From Actinomycetospora callitridis (lineage in GTDB: Bacteria; Actinomycetota; Actinomycetes; Mycobacteriales; Pseudonocardiaceae): a stretch of 64,000 bases of DNA. The stretch lies in the NCBI RefSeq assembly GCF_028737265.1, contig NZ_JAQZAK010000001.1, positions 744,001-808,000 of the forward strand, read 5' to 3'. The position numbers were made by a program, and so were the translations under genes. Positions 10,377 through 18,258 of the stretch are shown here, in pieces. A model generated the notes under the pieces. That model made no database searches. It was not told the origin of the DNA and saw only the letters and a program-made list of their open reading frames with translations. Each line of letters begins with the position of its first letter. Position 1 is the stretch's first letter.

Positions 10377-11156
10377 GTGACGGAGTTCGTGCGGCTCGAG
10401 GTCGAGGGCGGGGTGGGCACCATCCGCCTGGACCGGCCCCCGATGAACGCGGTGAACCGGCAGCTGAACCTGGAGCTGGCCGAGATCTCGGCCGAGGCCG
10501 CGGGGCGCACGGACGTCCGCGCGGTCGTGGTCTACGGCGGGGAGAAGGTGCTGGCCGCCGGGGCGGACGTCAAGGAGATGGCCGCGCTCACCTACTCCGA
10601 GATGGCCGAGCGGGCCCACGAGCTGTCGAACGGGTTCGGCGCCGTCTCGACGATCCCCAAGCCGGTGGTCGCCGCGATCACCGGCTACGCGCTCGGCGGC
10701 GGCTTCGAGCTGGCGCTGTCGTGCGACCGCCGCATCGCGGGCGACAACGCCAAGGTCGGCCAGCCGGAGATCCTGCTCGGGATCATCCCCGGCGGCGGTG
10801 GGACGCAGCGACTCGCGCGGCTCATCGGCCCGTCGAAGGCCAAGGACGTGATCTTCACCGGCCGGATGTACAAGGCCGAGGAGGCGCTGGCGCTCGGGAT
10901 GGTCGACGAGGTCGTCGCCCCCGACGAGGTCTACAGCCGGGCGCACGCGTGGGCGACCCAGTTCGTCAACGGCCCGACCCGCGCGATCGCCGCCGCCAAG
11001 GCCGCCATCGATCGTGGGCTCGACACCGACCTGCGCACCGGCCTGAACCTCGAGAGCGAGATGTTCGCGGCGCTGTTCGGCACCGAGGACCAGACGATCG
11101 GCATGCGGTCGTTCGCCGAGAACGGGCCCGGCAAGGCCCAGTTCCTGGGCCGATGA
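10377..11156 (+). CDS. Enoyl-CoA hydratase (EchA17-like)
   Basis: Crotonase-fold enzyme of 259 residues, expected to hydrate trans-2-enoyl-CoA. The oxyanion-hole segment GGADVKEM-like (AAGADVKEM) and ALGGGFELAL are present, and both catalytic glutamates are kept (GGGFELAL and GQPEILLGIIPGGGGTQ). The start GTG at 10377 has a strong ribosome site (GAGGAGG). Its stop overlaps the next start (ATGA), so it is translationally coupled to the methyltransferase. It occupies the position of Rv3039c in the mycobacterial order; the physiological substrate is not known. Confidence 0.9.
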   Translation: MTEFVRLEVEGGVGTIRLDRPPMNAVNRQLNLELAEISAEAAGRTDVRAVVVYGGEKVLAAGADVKEMAALTYSEMAERAHELSNGFGAVSTIPKPVVAAITGYALGGGFELALSCDRRIAGDNAKVGQPEILLGIIPGGGGTQRLARLIGPSKAKDVIFTGRMYKAEEALALGMVDEVVAPDEVYSRAHAWATQFVNGPTRAIAAAKAAIDRGLDTDLRTGLNLESEMFAALFGTEDQTIGMRSFAENGPGKAQFLGR

Positions 11157-12094
11157 GCGTGTCCCACCCGTCGCAGGCCGAGGTCGACGCGGCCCGCGAC
11201 GACCCCAAGCTCGCGAACGTCCTCTACCACGACTGGGAGTCGGTCTCGTACGACGAGAAGTGGTCGATCTCGTTCGACGAGCGCTGCACGACGTTCGCGG
11301 TGGACCGCTTCCGGGCGGTGAGCCCGGGAGCAGAGACCTACGACCACGCCCTCGAGCTGGGCTGTGGCACCGGGTTCTTCCTGCTCAACCTGATGCAGGG
11401 CGGGATCGCGCGCCGGGGCACGGTCACGGACCTCTCGCCGGGGATGGTCGAGGTGGCGACGCGCAACGCGTCTGCGCTGGGCCTGGATGTCGAGGGCCGC
11501 GTGGCCGACGCCGAGACGATCCCGGTGCCCGACGCGTCGGTCGACCTCGTCGTCGGGCACGCGGTGCTGCACCACATCCCCGACCTCGACACGGCGTTCC
11601 GCGAGATCCTGCGGGTGCTCAAGCCGGGCGGGCGGTTCGTCTTCGCGGGCGAGCCGACGCGGCTCGGCGACCTCTACGCCCGCAAGCTCGGCCAGGCGAC
11701 GTGGTGGGCGACGACGCGGCTGGCGCCGTCGTCGTGGCTCAAGCCGCAGGCCGAGCTCGACGAGTCGTCGCGGGCGGCCGCGCTCGAGTCGGTGGTCGAC
11801 CAGCACGTCTTCGACCCCGACCGCCTCGAGCGCTACGCCCACGCCGCGGGCGCGGTCGACGTCCGGGTGGTCACCGAGGAGCTCTCGGCGGCGGTGTTCG
11901 GCTGGCCGGTGCGCACGTTCGAGGCCGCGGTGCCGCCCGAGAAGCTGGGCATGGGGTGGGCGATGTTCGCCTACCGCACCTGGCAGCGGCTCTCGTGGGT
12001 CGACGAGCACGTGCTGTCGAAGGTCGTGCCCCGCTCGCTGTTCTACAACGCGCTGGTCACCGGGGTGCGGCCGCCCGATCCGGTGTCGCTCTGA
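11153..12094 (+). CDS. Class I SAM-dependent methyltransferase (Rv3038c-like)
   Basis: A 313-residue Rossmann-fold methyltransferase. Motif I is LELGCGTGFF; the later acidic and aromatic motifs are VTDLSPGMVEVA and VVGHAVLHHIPD, followed by LKPGGRFVF. The ATG at 11153 overlaps the hydratase stop. Its place between EchA17-like and THUMP-like genes matches Rv3038c, a protein of unknown substrate near the mycobacterial MGLP genes. A role in glucan or lipid methylation is inference from position only. Confidence 0.88.
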   Translation: MSVSHPSQAEVDAARDDPKLANVLYHDWESVSYDEKWSISFDERCTTFAVDRFRAVSPGAETYDHALELGCGTGFFLLNLMQGGIARRGTVTDLSPGMVEVATRNASALGLDVEGRVADAETIPVPDASVDLVVGHAVLHHIPDLDTAFREILRVLKPGGRFVFAGEPTRLGDLYARKLGQATWWATTRLAPSSWLKPQAELDESSRAAALESVVDQHVFDPDRLERYAHAAGAVDVRVVTEELSAAVFGWPVRTFEAAVPPEKLGMGWAMFAYRTWQRLSWVDEHVLSKVVPRSLFYNALVTGVRPPDPVSL

Positions 12095-13311
12095 CGTACT
12101 CCTTCACCCTCGACGACGTCGCGTACCTCGCGTCGTCGGCGGGGCGAGAGGCCGTCCTCCGGGCGTCCGAGCTGGTGGGCGACGACCGTCTGCGGGCGGT
12201 GACGGTGCTGCGCGAGCGTCTCGGCGACCGGGCCGCACCCGTGCTCGAAACCGCGTTGCTGCAGGCGCGGGTCCGCGGGCGCGTCCCGGACGGCTGGCTG
12301 CTGACCGCGGACGCCGCCGAGCAGGCCACCGCGGCGCCGGTCGCCGCGCACCGGGCGTCGCGGCTCGCGGGTCGGGACGTGCACGACGTGACCTGCTCGG
12401 TGGGCGCGGAGCTCGACGCCCTGCGGCACACGGCCTCGCGGCTGGTGGGCTCCGACCTCGACCCGGTGCGCCTGGCGATGGCGCGCGTCAACGTGCCCAG
12501 CGTGCCCCTGGTGCGCGCCGACGCCCTCGCGCCCGTCACCCGGGACACGGTCCTCGTCGCCGACCCGGCGCGCCGCACGGCCTCCGGCCGCCGGACCTGG
12601 CGCCCCGCCGACTTCGTGCCGCCGCTGGATGAGCTCGTGGAGGCGGCCGGGACATGTCCGCGGCGTGGCGCCGCTGACGTCGAGCGTCCGTATCGCCACG
12701 CACACGACGTGGTGGTGTCGACGGCCCCGGGACTCGATCCCGCGCTCGTGCCCTGGGCGGCCGAGGTCGAGCTCGTGAGCCTCGACGGCCGGGTCCGCGA
12801 GGCGGCGCTGTGGTCCGCGGGGCTCGCGACGACCCGCCGGCGGGCGACCGTGCTGTCGAGCCGCGGCCCGGGCTGGGAGGTCACCGACGCCGAGGACGAC
12901 GACTGCCCGGTGGGCCCGGCGGGCGAGTGGATCGTCGACCCCGACGGCGCCGTCGTCCGCGCCGGGCTGGTGCGCCAGTACGGCGCGCGCCACGGGTTGT
13001 GGCGGGTCGACGAGCACCTCGCCTACCTCACCGGCGACGCCCCGCCGCCGGGCATCCGGGCGTTCCGGGTGCTCGAGCACGGGCGCTACAGCGAGAAGAC
13101 GCTGCGCACGACCCTGCGCCGGCGCGGCGTGGGCCGCGTCGAGATCCTCGTCCGCGGCCTCGACGTCGACCCGAACGCCCTGCGGCCCCGCCTCAAGCTC
13201 GCCGGTTCGCAGGAGGCGACCGTCGTCCTGGCCCGCCTCGAGACCGGGCCGGAGGCGTACGTGTGCGAGGCGGTGAGCGACCGGGTATCCGCGATCTCCG
13301 ACCCACGATGA
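12091..13311 (+). CDS. THUMP-like / class I SAM methyltransferase-like protein (Rv3037c-like), possible CTG start
   Basis: About 406 residues. The central part carries a partial SAM fold (VHDVTCSVGAELDAL, LVGSDLDPVRLAMA, LVADPARR) and the C-terminus resembles the THUMP-like domain annotated on Rv3037c relatives (FRVLEHGRYSEKTL, RRGVGRVEILVRG). The motif I glycines are degenerate, so activity as a methyltransferase is uncertain. Homology seems to begin at TYSFTLDDVAYLAS, directly after the stop of the previous gene. The only codon there is CTG at 12091, overlapping that stop as CTGA; the next standard start is GTG near 12174 and would cut into the conserved N-terminus. The 3' end overlaps ATGA at 13308. 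Confidence 0.75.
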   Translation: MTYSFTLDDVAYLASSAGREAVLRASELVGDDRLRAVTVLRERLGDRAAPVLETALLQARVRGRVPDGWLLTADAAEQATAAPVAAHRASRLAGRDVHDVTCSVGAELDALRHTASRLVGSDLDPVRLAMARVNVPSVPLVRADALAPVTRDTVLVADPARRTASGRRTWRPADFVPPLDELVEAAGTCPRRGAADVERPYRHAHDVVVSTAPGLDPALVPWAAEVELVSLDGRVREAALWSAGLATTRRRATVLSSRGPGWEVTDAEDDDCPVGPAGEWIVDPDGAVVRAGLVRQYGARHGLWRVDEHLAYLTGDAPPPGIRAFRVLEHGRYSEKTLRTTLRRRGVGRVEILVRGLDVDPNALRPRLKLAGSQEATVVLARLETGPEAYVCEAVSDRVSAISDPR

Positions 13312-13325
13312 GGAGGCACCAGCCC

Positions 13326-13667
13326 ATGGACGCCGAGAAGGCCCGCCGCGTGCTGAGTGAGGAGCGCGACCGGCTGCGTGAGATGGGCTCGTGGTCCCGC
13401 GAGCACGCACCCACCGTGGCCGTGCAGCAGGAGGGAGCGCTGGGGCAGCACCCGGGCGACTACGGCTCCGAGGTCGAGGAGTCCATGGAGCGCCAGGGTC
13501 TCGCCGACGAGAGCAGCCGCCAGATCGCCGACATCGACGCCGCCCTCGCGCGTCTCGACGACGGCACCTGGGGTCGGTGCCGTGTGTGTGGCGCGGACAT
13601 CGACGACGAGCGTCTCGAGGCGCGCCCGCAGGCCGACACGTGCCGGGAGCACGCCGACGCCGCGTAA
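13326..13667 (+). CDS. TraR/DksA-type zinc-finger protein
   Basis: A 113-residue protein with an N-terminal coiled coil (MDAEKARRVLSEERDRLREM) and a C-terminal DksA-like finger: GRCRVCGADIDDERLEA followed by TCREH. The last ligand position is His instead of Cys, giving a C3H set. Family members bind the RNA polymerase secondary channel or act as small stress proteins; the role here is not known. I choose the second ATG (13326) because AGGAGG lies 8 bases upstream; the ATG at 13308 would only place it in overlap with the preceding gene. A strong terminator follows. Confidence 0.85.
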   Translation: MDAEKARRVLSEERDRLREMGSWSREHAPTVAVQQEGALGQHPGDYGSEVEESMERQGLADESSRQIADIDAALARLDDGTWGRCRVCGADIDDERLEARPQADTCREHADAA

Positions 13668-13674
13668 CGTCGTG

Positions 13675-13710
13675 CCCGCGGCCCGGTCCTCGCGAGGGCC
13701 GGGCCGCGGG
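13675..13710. terminator. GC-rich bidirectional hairpin terminator
   Basis: A 12-bp perfect stem (CCCGCGGCCCGG and its complement) closes a loop that is itself self-complementary (CCTCGCGAGG). It lies between the convergent TraR-like and DUF5709 genes. No U-tract. Confidence 0.75.
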
Positions 13711-13736
13711 TGCGGTCAGACTTCAGAGGCCAGGGC

Positions 13737-14306
13737 TCAGAGCGACGTGTCGGGGACACCGCTCGCGGGGTCGACGTCGTCGTCGCGCAGACGCACCTCC
13801 GGGCCCTCGAGGCGCTCGCCGGGGTCGGCGCCCAGCGCCCGGTCGGCGTCCTCGGGATCGACGATCTCGTCCTCCTCGATGTCGTGCACCGCGGCCTCCT
13901 CGGCGGAGGCGGCACCGCCCGAGATGCCGACGTCGACGGCGGCGAGGGACCGGCCCGGTACCTGGTCGGGGTCGGGCTCCGCGGCGGTGAGACGCCCGGA
14001 CCGACCCTGTCCGGCCTCGGACCCAATCTCGCCCTCGGCGAGCTCCGGTCCGGGCGCGGTGGCCGCGCCGCCGGTGTCGTCGGGGATCTCGCGCGCGAGG
14101 CGCTCGTCCACCGTCTCGCGCTCACGCTGCCCGGCGGGGGTGGTGTCCGGGTCGTCGAGGCCGAAGGGGCGGTTCGGCGAGACGTAGCCGGCGTCGAGGC
14201 CGTCGGTGCCGGGTCGGCCGTCCAGGGACTCGCCCGACTCCAGCTGGATGCTCGCGCCCAGGTCGGGCGACTCGGGGACGTCGTCACGGTGCTCGGGCTC
14301 GGTCAT
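13737..14306 (-). CDS. DUF5709 domain protein, acidic and disordered
   Basis: A 189-residue, strongly acidic protein without transmembrane segments. It matches the DUF5709 pattern of actinobacteria: an N-terminal LDAGYVSPNRPFG motif, a central DERLAREIPD motif and C-terminal acidic repeats ending near ALGADPGERLEG. No function is established for the family. The ATG at 14306 opens the frame. The gene is convergent with the TraR-like gene across the hairpin at 13675-13710. Confidence 0.8.
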   Translation of the reverse strand: MTEPEHRDDVPESPDLGASIQLESGESLDGRPGTDGLDAGYVSPNRPFGLDDPDTTPAGQRERETVDERLAREIPDDTGGAATAPGPELAEGEIGSEAGQGRSGRLTAAEPDPDQVPGRSLAAVDVGISGGAASAEEAAVHDIEEDEIVDPEDADRALGADPGERLEGPEVRLRDDDVDPASGVPDTSL

Positions 14307-14339
14307 GGGTGTGGCTACCCGACCGCTCGCCCGGCCATG

Positions 14340-14387
14340 TCGTCACCGGTCAGGGTCGTTACCGGTCAGGGTCGTCACCGGCCAGGC
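14340..14387. repeat. Three tandem copies of a 16-bp unit
   Basis: TCGTCACCGGTCAGGG occurs at 14340-14355, again with one change at 14356-14371 and with two changes at 14372-14387. The third copy and most of the second encode the last residues of the nucleoside hydrolase (GDDPDR). The stop codon lies in the second copy and the first copy is untranslated, so repeat slippage here would alter the C-terminus. Confidence 0.8.
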
Positions 14388-15306
14388 GCCGGAACAGGGC
14401 GTCGCGGACCGCGTCGACGTCGGTGTCCTGGGGCAGTGCGATGTCGACGGTCCGGCCGCCGGGAGCCCGGCCCCGGCGGTCGGCGTGCACCGTCCCGCGT
14501 CCGGGCCCGAGCGAGGTGTCGACCTCGACCTCCAGCGGCACCGTCGCCAGCGTCCCGGGGACGATCGCCTCGAGCAGGGCGACCGCGTCGTGGATCGGGA
14601 CGCGGTCCACGCCGAGTGCCTCACCGTGCGCGTAGACGTCACGGGTCGCGGCCAGGGCCTCGCCGACCGGCCCGGACGCGGCGAGGGCGTCGAGCCAGGC
14701 GCGGTCGACGGTCACCTCGTGGGTGAGGTCCAGGGGCACCAACGTCGTCGGCACCCGCTCCTCGACGAGCACGCGGCGCGCGGCCTCGGGATCGGACCAG
14801 ACGTTGAACTCCGCGGCCGGGCTGACGTTGCCGCCGGCCCCGATCGAGCCGCCCATGACCACGAGCCGGCCGATCCGCTCGGCGAGGTCCGGGCGGGTCG
14901 CGAGCAGGAGGGCGACGTCGGTCAGCGGGCCGATCGCGGCGAGGACGACGGGCTCGGTGCTCGTCTCCAGCACCCGGGTGATCACCTCAAGCGCCCGTCC
15001 GGCCGGCTCGGGACCGAGCGGGCCGAAGCGCTCGGCGATCCCGCCCAGCCCGTCGTCGCCGTGGACGTCGGCGGCCCGCTGCGTGGTGGGGTGGATCAGC
15101 GGCCGGTCGGCGCCCACCCCGAGCGGCACGTCCCCGCGCCCGAGCATGCCGAGCAGGCGGCGCGCGTTGGTCGTCGTGGTCGGGAGGTCGACGTTGCCGA
15201 AGACGGCGGTGACGGCCCGGAGATCGGCCTCGGGGGCGCGCGCGGCGAGCGCGAGCGCGTAGGCGTCGTCGACGCCGGGGTCGGTGTCGACGATCAGCGG
15301 GGCCAC
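14359..15306 (-). CDS. Nucleoside hydrolase (IUNH family)
   Basis: Calcium-dependent N-ribohydrolase that splits nucleosides into base and ribose; cytosolic. The 315-residue product starts MAPLIVDTDPGVDDA, the family's metal-binding DTDPGxDDA motif. GPLTDVALLL, MGGSIGAGGNVSPAAEFN and the C-terminal His-Asp pair (PIHDAVAL) complete the active site. The base specificity cannot be read off. Its ATG lies 13 bases inside the end of the upstream ribokinase gene, so the two are coupled: the hydrolase frees ribose and the kinase phosphorylates it. Confidence 0.92.
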   Translation of the reverse strand: MAPLIVDTDPGVDDAYALALAARAPEADLRAVTAVFGNVDLPTTTTNARRLLGMLGRGDVPLGVGADRPLIHPTTQRAADVHGDDGLGGIAERFGPLGPEPAGRALEVITRVLETSTEPVVLAAIGPLTDVALLLATRPDLAERIGRLVVMGGSIGAGGNVSPAAEFNVWSDPEAARRVLVEERVPTTLVPLDLTHEVTVDRAWLDALAASGPVGEALAATRDVYAHGEALGVDRVPIHDAVALLEAIVPGTLATVPLEVEVDTSLGPGRGTVHADRRGRAPGGRTVDIALPQDTDVDAVRDALFRRLAGDDPDR

Positions 15307-16157
15307 GGGACGTCGATCTCCTCGAAGGTCGGCAGCGACGGTTGGGCGCCGGGACGTGTCGCGGTCAGCGCGCCCGCCCGGCAGGCCCGCGTCAGGGCGC
15401 TCTCGTCGTCGACGCCGGTGGCCAGCGCGATCGCGAGCGCAGCGGTGAACGCGTCGCCGGCGGCGGTGCCGTCGACGGCGTCGACCGGTGGCGAGGCGAC
15501 GTGGGCGACGACCCGCCCGCGGCGGCGCAGCTCGGCCCCCGCGGCGCCGTGGGTGATCGCGACGGCGACGACGTCCTCGAGGTCGGCGTGCGCGGCGAGG
15601 GCGCCGTACTCGCCGGCGTTGACGCAGAGCAGGTCGAGCCCGGCGAGGACGTCGCCGGCGACCGCCCGGGCCGGCGCGGCGTTGAGGACCGTGAACCCGG
15701 ACGCCGCCATCGCCGTCGCGACGGGCTCGTCGGGCACCTCGAGCACGGTGAGCACGACGTCGGCGTCGAGGGCGGCGGGGTCGACGGTCAGGGCCGCGTT
15801 GGCGCCGGGGTCGACGACGATCGTGGTCTCGCCGTCGTCGTCGACCTGGATCATCGCGGTGCCCGTGGGGGCGTCCCGGACCCGTCGGACGGACCTGAGG
15901 TCGACCCCACCGGTCCGCAGCAGGGTCAGTGCCTCACCCGCGAGGGGGTCGGTGCCGACGGCGGCGAACAGCCGCACGCGCGCGCCGAGCCGGGCCGCGG
16001 CGAGGGCCTGGTTGGCACCCTTCCCGCCGGGGACGCGGGTGACGTTGCGCGCGGTGAGGGTCTCCCCGGGCGCCGGCAGCTGCTCGACGCGGGCCACCAG
16101 GTCGAGGTTGACGCTGCCGACCACGGCGACGGTCGGGCCGGATCGGGGGGACGCCAC
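15294..16157 (-). CDS. rbsK: Ribokinase (PfkB family)
   Basis: Phosphorylates ribose to ribose 5-phosphate. The 287-residue protein has the N-terminal PfkB signature (VVGSVNLDLVARVEQLPAPG), GGKGANQALAAARLG, and the C-terminal catalytic motif with DGTAAGDAFTAAL, whose Asp is the base. The second position of the usual GAGD motif is Ala rather than Gly, a mild departure. It lies upstream of and overlaps the nucleoside hydrolase, forming a two-gene salvage operon. It is divergent from the acyltransferase gene across only 23 bases (16158-16180). This pair is not in the mycobacterial Rv3037c-Rv3034c interval. Confidence 0.9.
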   Translation of the reverse strand: MASPRSGPTVAVVGSVNLDLVARVEQLPAPGETLTARNVTRVPGGKGANQALAAARLGARVRLFAAVGTDPLAGEALTLLRTGGVDLRSVRRVRDAPTGTAMIQVDDDGETTIVVDPGANAALTVDPAALDADVVLTVLEVPDEPVATAMAASGFTVLNAAPARAVAGDVLAGLDLLCVNAGEYGALAAHADLEDVVAVAITHGAAGAELRRRGRVVAHVASPPVDAVDGTAAGDAFTAALAIALATGVDDESALTRACRAGALTATRPGAQPSLPTFEEIDVPWPR

Positions 16158-16180
16158 GGCGCGATCGTAGGGTCACACCC

Positions 16181-16927
16181 GTGAGGTCGGACCCGCGCCA
16201 GCCGCGACTGCTCACCTGGGCGTCGCTGCGGTGGATCGTGCGCCACCGCGCGTGGTCGTGGTTCTACCTGGTGCGGTACTGGCGGATGATCAAGGTTCGG
16301 GTGCGCCAGCCGCACATCGTGATGCACGGGCTGGTGTTCCTGGGCAAGGGCGTGCGGCTCGAGGCCCGCGAGGGGTTCGGGCGGCTGGAGATCGGCCGGT
16401 TCGTGCACATCGGCGACAACACCCGCGTGCGCTGCCACGAGGGCTCGCTGCGCATCGGGGACAAGTCGGTGTTCGGCAACGAGAACACGATCAACTGCTA
16501 CCTCGACATCGAGTTCGGCGAGGCCACGCTGCTCTCCGACTGGATCTACGTCTGCGACTTCGACCACCGCTACGCCGACGTGCACGTGCCGATCAAGGAC
16601 CAGGGCATCGTCAAGTCGCCGGTGCGCATCGGGCCGGAGACGTGGATCGGGACCAAGGTGACCGTGCTGCGCGGGGCGCGGGTCGGGCGCGGCTGCGTGC
16701 TCGGCGCGCACGCCGTGGTGCGGGGCGACGTCCCCGACCACTCTGTCGCCGTGGGCGCGCCGGCCCGCGTGGTCCGCGACCGGATGGCCGACTACGAGGC
16801 CGCGGCCGCCGACCGCGCCGCGCTGGCGGACATCGCGCGCAAGACGGCCCTGGCGGCGGGGCAGGCGGTGGCCTCCCCGGACGGCGCACCGGGCACGTCG
16901 GCGGGCGAGCCGGCCGTACGTGAGTGA
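16181..16927 (+). CDS. Left-handed beta-helix acyltransferase (Rv3034c-like)
   Basis: A 248-residue acyltransferase of the LbetaH/maltose O-acetyltransferase superfamily. Hexapeptide turns run from about residue 65 to 195 (IGRFVHIGDNTRVRC, IGDKSVFGNENTI, IGPETWIGTKVTVLRGARVG, VLGAHAVVRG). The N-terminus is basic and aromatic (RWIVRHRAWSWFYLVRYW) and may touch the membrane. Rv3034c, in the same position in M. tuberculosis, is a proposed acetyl- or acyltransferase for methylglucose lipopolysaccharide. The donor and acceptor here are not known. The stop lies inside a 40-bp palindrome shared with the convergent glycosyltransferase gene. Confidence 0.87.
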   Translation: MRSDPRQPRLLTWASLRWIVRHRAWSWFYLVRYWRMIKVRVRQPHIVMHGLVFLGKGVRLEAREGFGRLEIGRFVHIGDNTRVRCHEGSLRIGDKSVFGNENTINCYLDIEFGEATLLSDWIYVCDFDHRYADVHVPIKDQGIVKSPVRIGPETWIGTKVTVLRGARVGRGCVLGAHAVVRGDVPDHSVAVGAPARVVRDRMADYEAAAADRAALADIARKTALAAGQAVASPDGAPGTSAGEPAVRE

Positions 16928-16959
16928 TGTTCACGGCTATAGCCGTGAACATCGCTCAC
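16920..16959. terminator. 40-bp palindrome that contains the stop codons of both convergent genes
   Basis: Two 20-base arms centred on GGCTATAGCC pair with a single mismatch. The acyltransferase TGA (16925-16927) and the glycosyltransferase stop (16956-16958, - strand) both lie inside it. It is probably a two-way transcription terminator without U-tracts. Confidence 0.75.
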
Positions 16960-18188
16960 GGGGTGCCGAAGACGTTGCCCGTCGGGATCTTGGGGCGGCC
17001 CAGGACGCGCGGGGGACCGGGTCTCGTCGTGGCATGGATGGCCGCCGTCTCGGCGGCGATGGACGGCCAGGCGAAGTCGGTGTCGAGGCGGCGGCGGGCG
17101 GCGCCGGCACGCGCGCGGGCGGCCACGGGGTCGTCGAGGCAGCGGATCACCGCGGCCGCCAGCCCCGGCGCGTCGCTGGGCGCGAAGGACAGGCCCGTGA
17201 CGCCGTCGACGACCACCTCGCCCAGCCCGCCCGCCCGGGATGCGACCAGCGGCGCGCCGGCCGCGGCGGCCTCCAGCGCGGTGATGCCGAACGGCTCGTA
17301 GCGGCTGGGCAGCACGGCCGCGTCGGCGCCGGCGAGGAGGTCGCGCAGCGTGGCGTCGTCGACGTGGCCGAGCAGCCGCACCGCCCGTCGCACCCGCGCG
17401 GCCCGCGCCCGTTCGGCGAGCCAGTCCGAGCACGAGCCGGTGCCCGCGACGAGCAGCTGCGTGCCGGGGTGGGCGCGGCGGATCGCGGGGAGGGCGGCGA
17501 CGAGGTCGTGCACGCCCTTCTCCCACTCGAGGCGCCCGACGTAGACGAGGCGCGGCGGGCCGTCGCGCTCCGGCGCCGCGCGGCCCGCCCACCCCGAGGG
17601 GTCGATGCCGTTGTGCACGACGGCGACGTCGTCCGGGTCGAGGTCGAAGAGCCCGGAGACCTCGGCGCGCATGGCCTGCGAGCAGGTGACGACGGTGTCG
17701 GCGCGGCGGGCGAGCCACCACTCCACGGAGTGCACCTGCTGGTTGAGCGGCTGCGAGAGCCAGCCGCCGTGCCGGCCCGCCTCGGTGGCGTGGATCGTCG
17801 CGACCAGCGGCGCGCCGGTGAGGTCCGCGAGCGCGATCGCCGCGTGGGCGACGAGCCAGTCGTGGGCGTGGACGACGTCGGGCGTCCAGTCCCGCAGCAG
17901 GCCGGCCGACGCGCGCAGCATCGCGTGGCCCAGCCCGAGGGTCCAGGCGACGAGGTCGCGGACGAACTCCAGGTGCGGCGGGTCCTCGGCCACGCGCAGG
18001 ACGCGCACGCCGTCGACGCGCTCGATCGCCGTCGGGTGCGTCTCGGCGTCGGTGCCGGCGGGGTGGCGGGAGACGACGACCACGTCGTGCCCCGCGTCGC
18101 CCAGGGCCGTCGCCAGCGCGTGGACGTGGCGCCCGAGACCGCCGACCACCACCGGCGGGAACTCCCAGGAGAGCATCAGCACGCGCAC
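16956..18188 (-). CDS. GT4 glycosyltransferase, alpha-glucan synthase type (Rv3032-like)
   Basis: A 410-residue GT-B glycosyltransferase. The N-terminal domain has MLSWEFPPVVVGGLGRHV, which is typical of glycogen-synthase-like GT4 enzymes, and HDWLVAHAA. The C-terminal domain has YVGRLEWEKGV and the E-x7-E motif in PSRYEPFGITALEAA. Rv3032 is the alpha-1,4-glucosyltransferase that elongates MGLP and contributes to capsular glucan; the neighbouring GH57 and methyltransferase genes are in the same order as Rv3032-Rv3031-Rv3030. The nucleotide-sugar donor cannot be told from the sequence. Start is ATG 18188 (MRVLMLSWEF). Confidence 0.9.
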   Translation of the reverse strand: MRVLMLSWEFPPVVVGGLGRHVHALATALGDAGHDVVVVSRHPAGTDAETHPTAIERVDGVRVLRVAEDPPHLEFVRDLVAWTLGLGHAMLRASAGLLRDWTPDVVHAHDWLVAHAAIALADLTGAPLVATIHATEAGRHGGWLSQPLNQQVHSVEWWLARRADTVVTCSQAMRAEVSGLFDLDPDDVAVVHNGIDPSGWAGRAAPERDGPPRLVYVGRLEWEKGVHDLVAALPAIRRAHPGTQLLVAGTGSCSDWLAERARAARVRRAVRLLGHVDDATLRDLLAGADAAVLPSRYEPFGITALEAAAAGAPLVASRAGGLGEVVVDGVTGLSFAPSDAPGLAAAVIRCLDDPVAARARAGAARRRLDTDFAWPSIAAETAAIHATTRPGPPRVLGRPKIPTGNVFGTP

Positions 18189-18219
18189 GGGCGACCCCGC
18201 TCATGATCGTGGGGGCTTT

Positions 18220-18238
18220 GCTGACGTTGAACGTCAGC
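18220..18238. promoter_or_regulatory. 19-bp inverted repeat between the GH57 and GT4 genes
   Basis: GCTGACGTT and AACGTCAGC flank a single G. It lies in the 70-base gap between two co-directional genes, about 32 bases ahead of the GT4 start. It could be an operator or an attenuating hairpin. A separate 16-bp palindrome (CCTACTCCGGAGTAGG, 18272-18287) falls inside the end of the GH57 gene. Confidence 0.45.
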
Positions 18239-18258
18239 GTGGTCCCCAGGCTGGTGGA

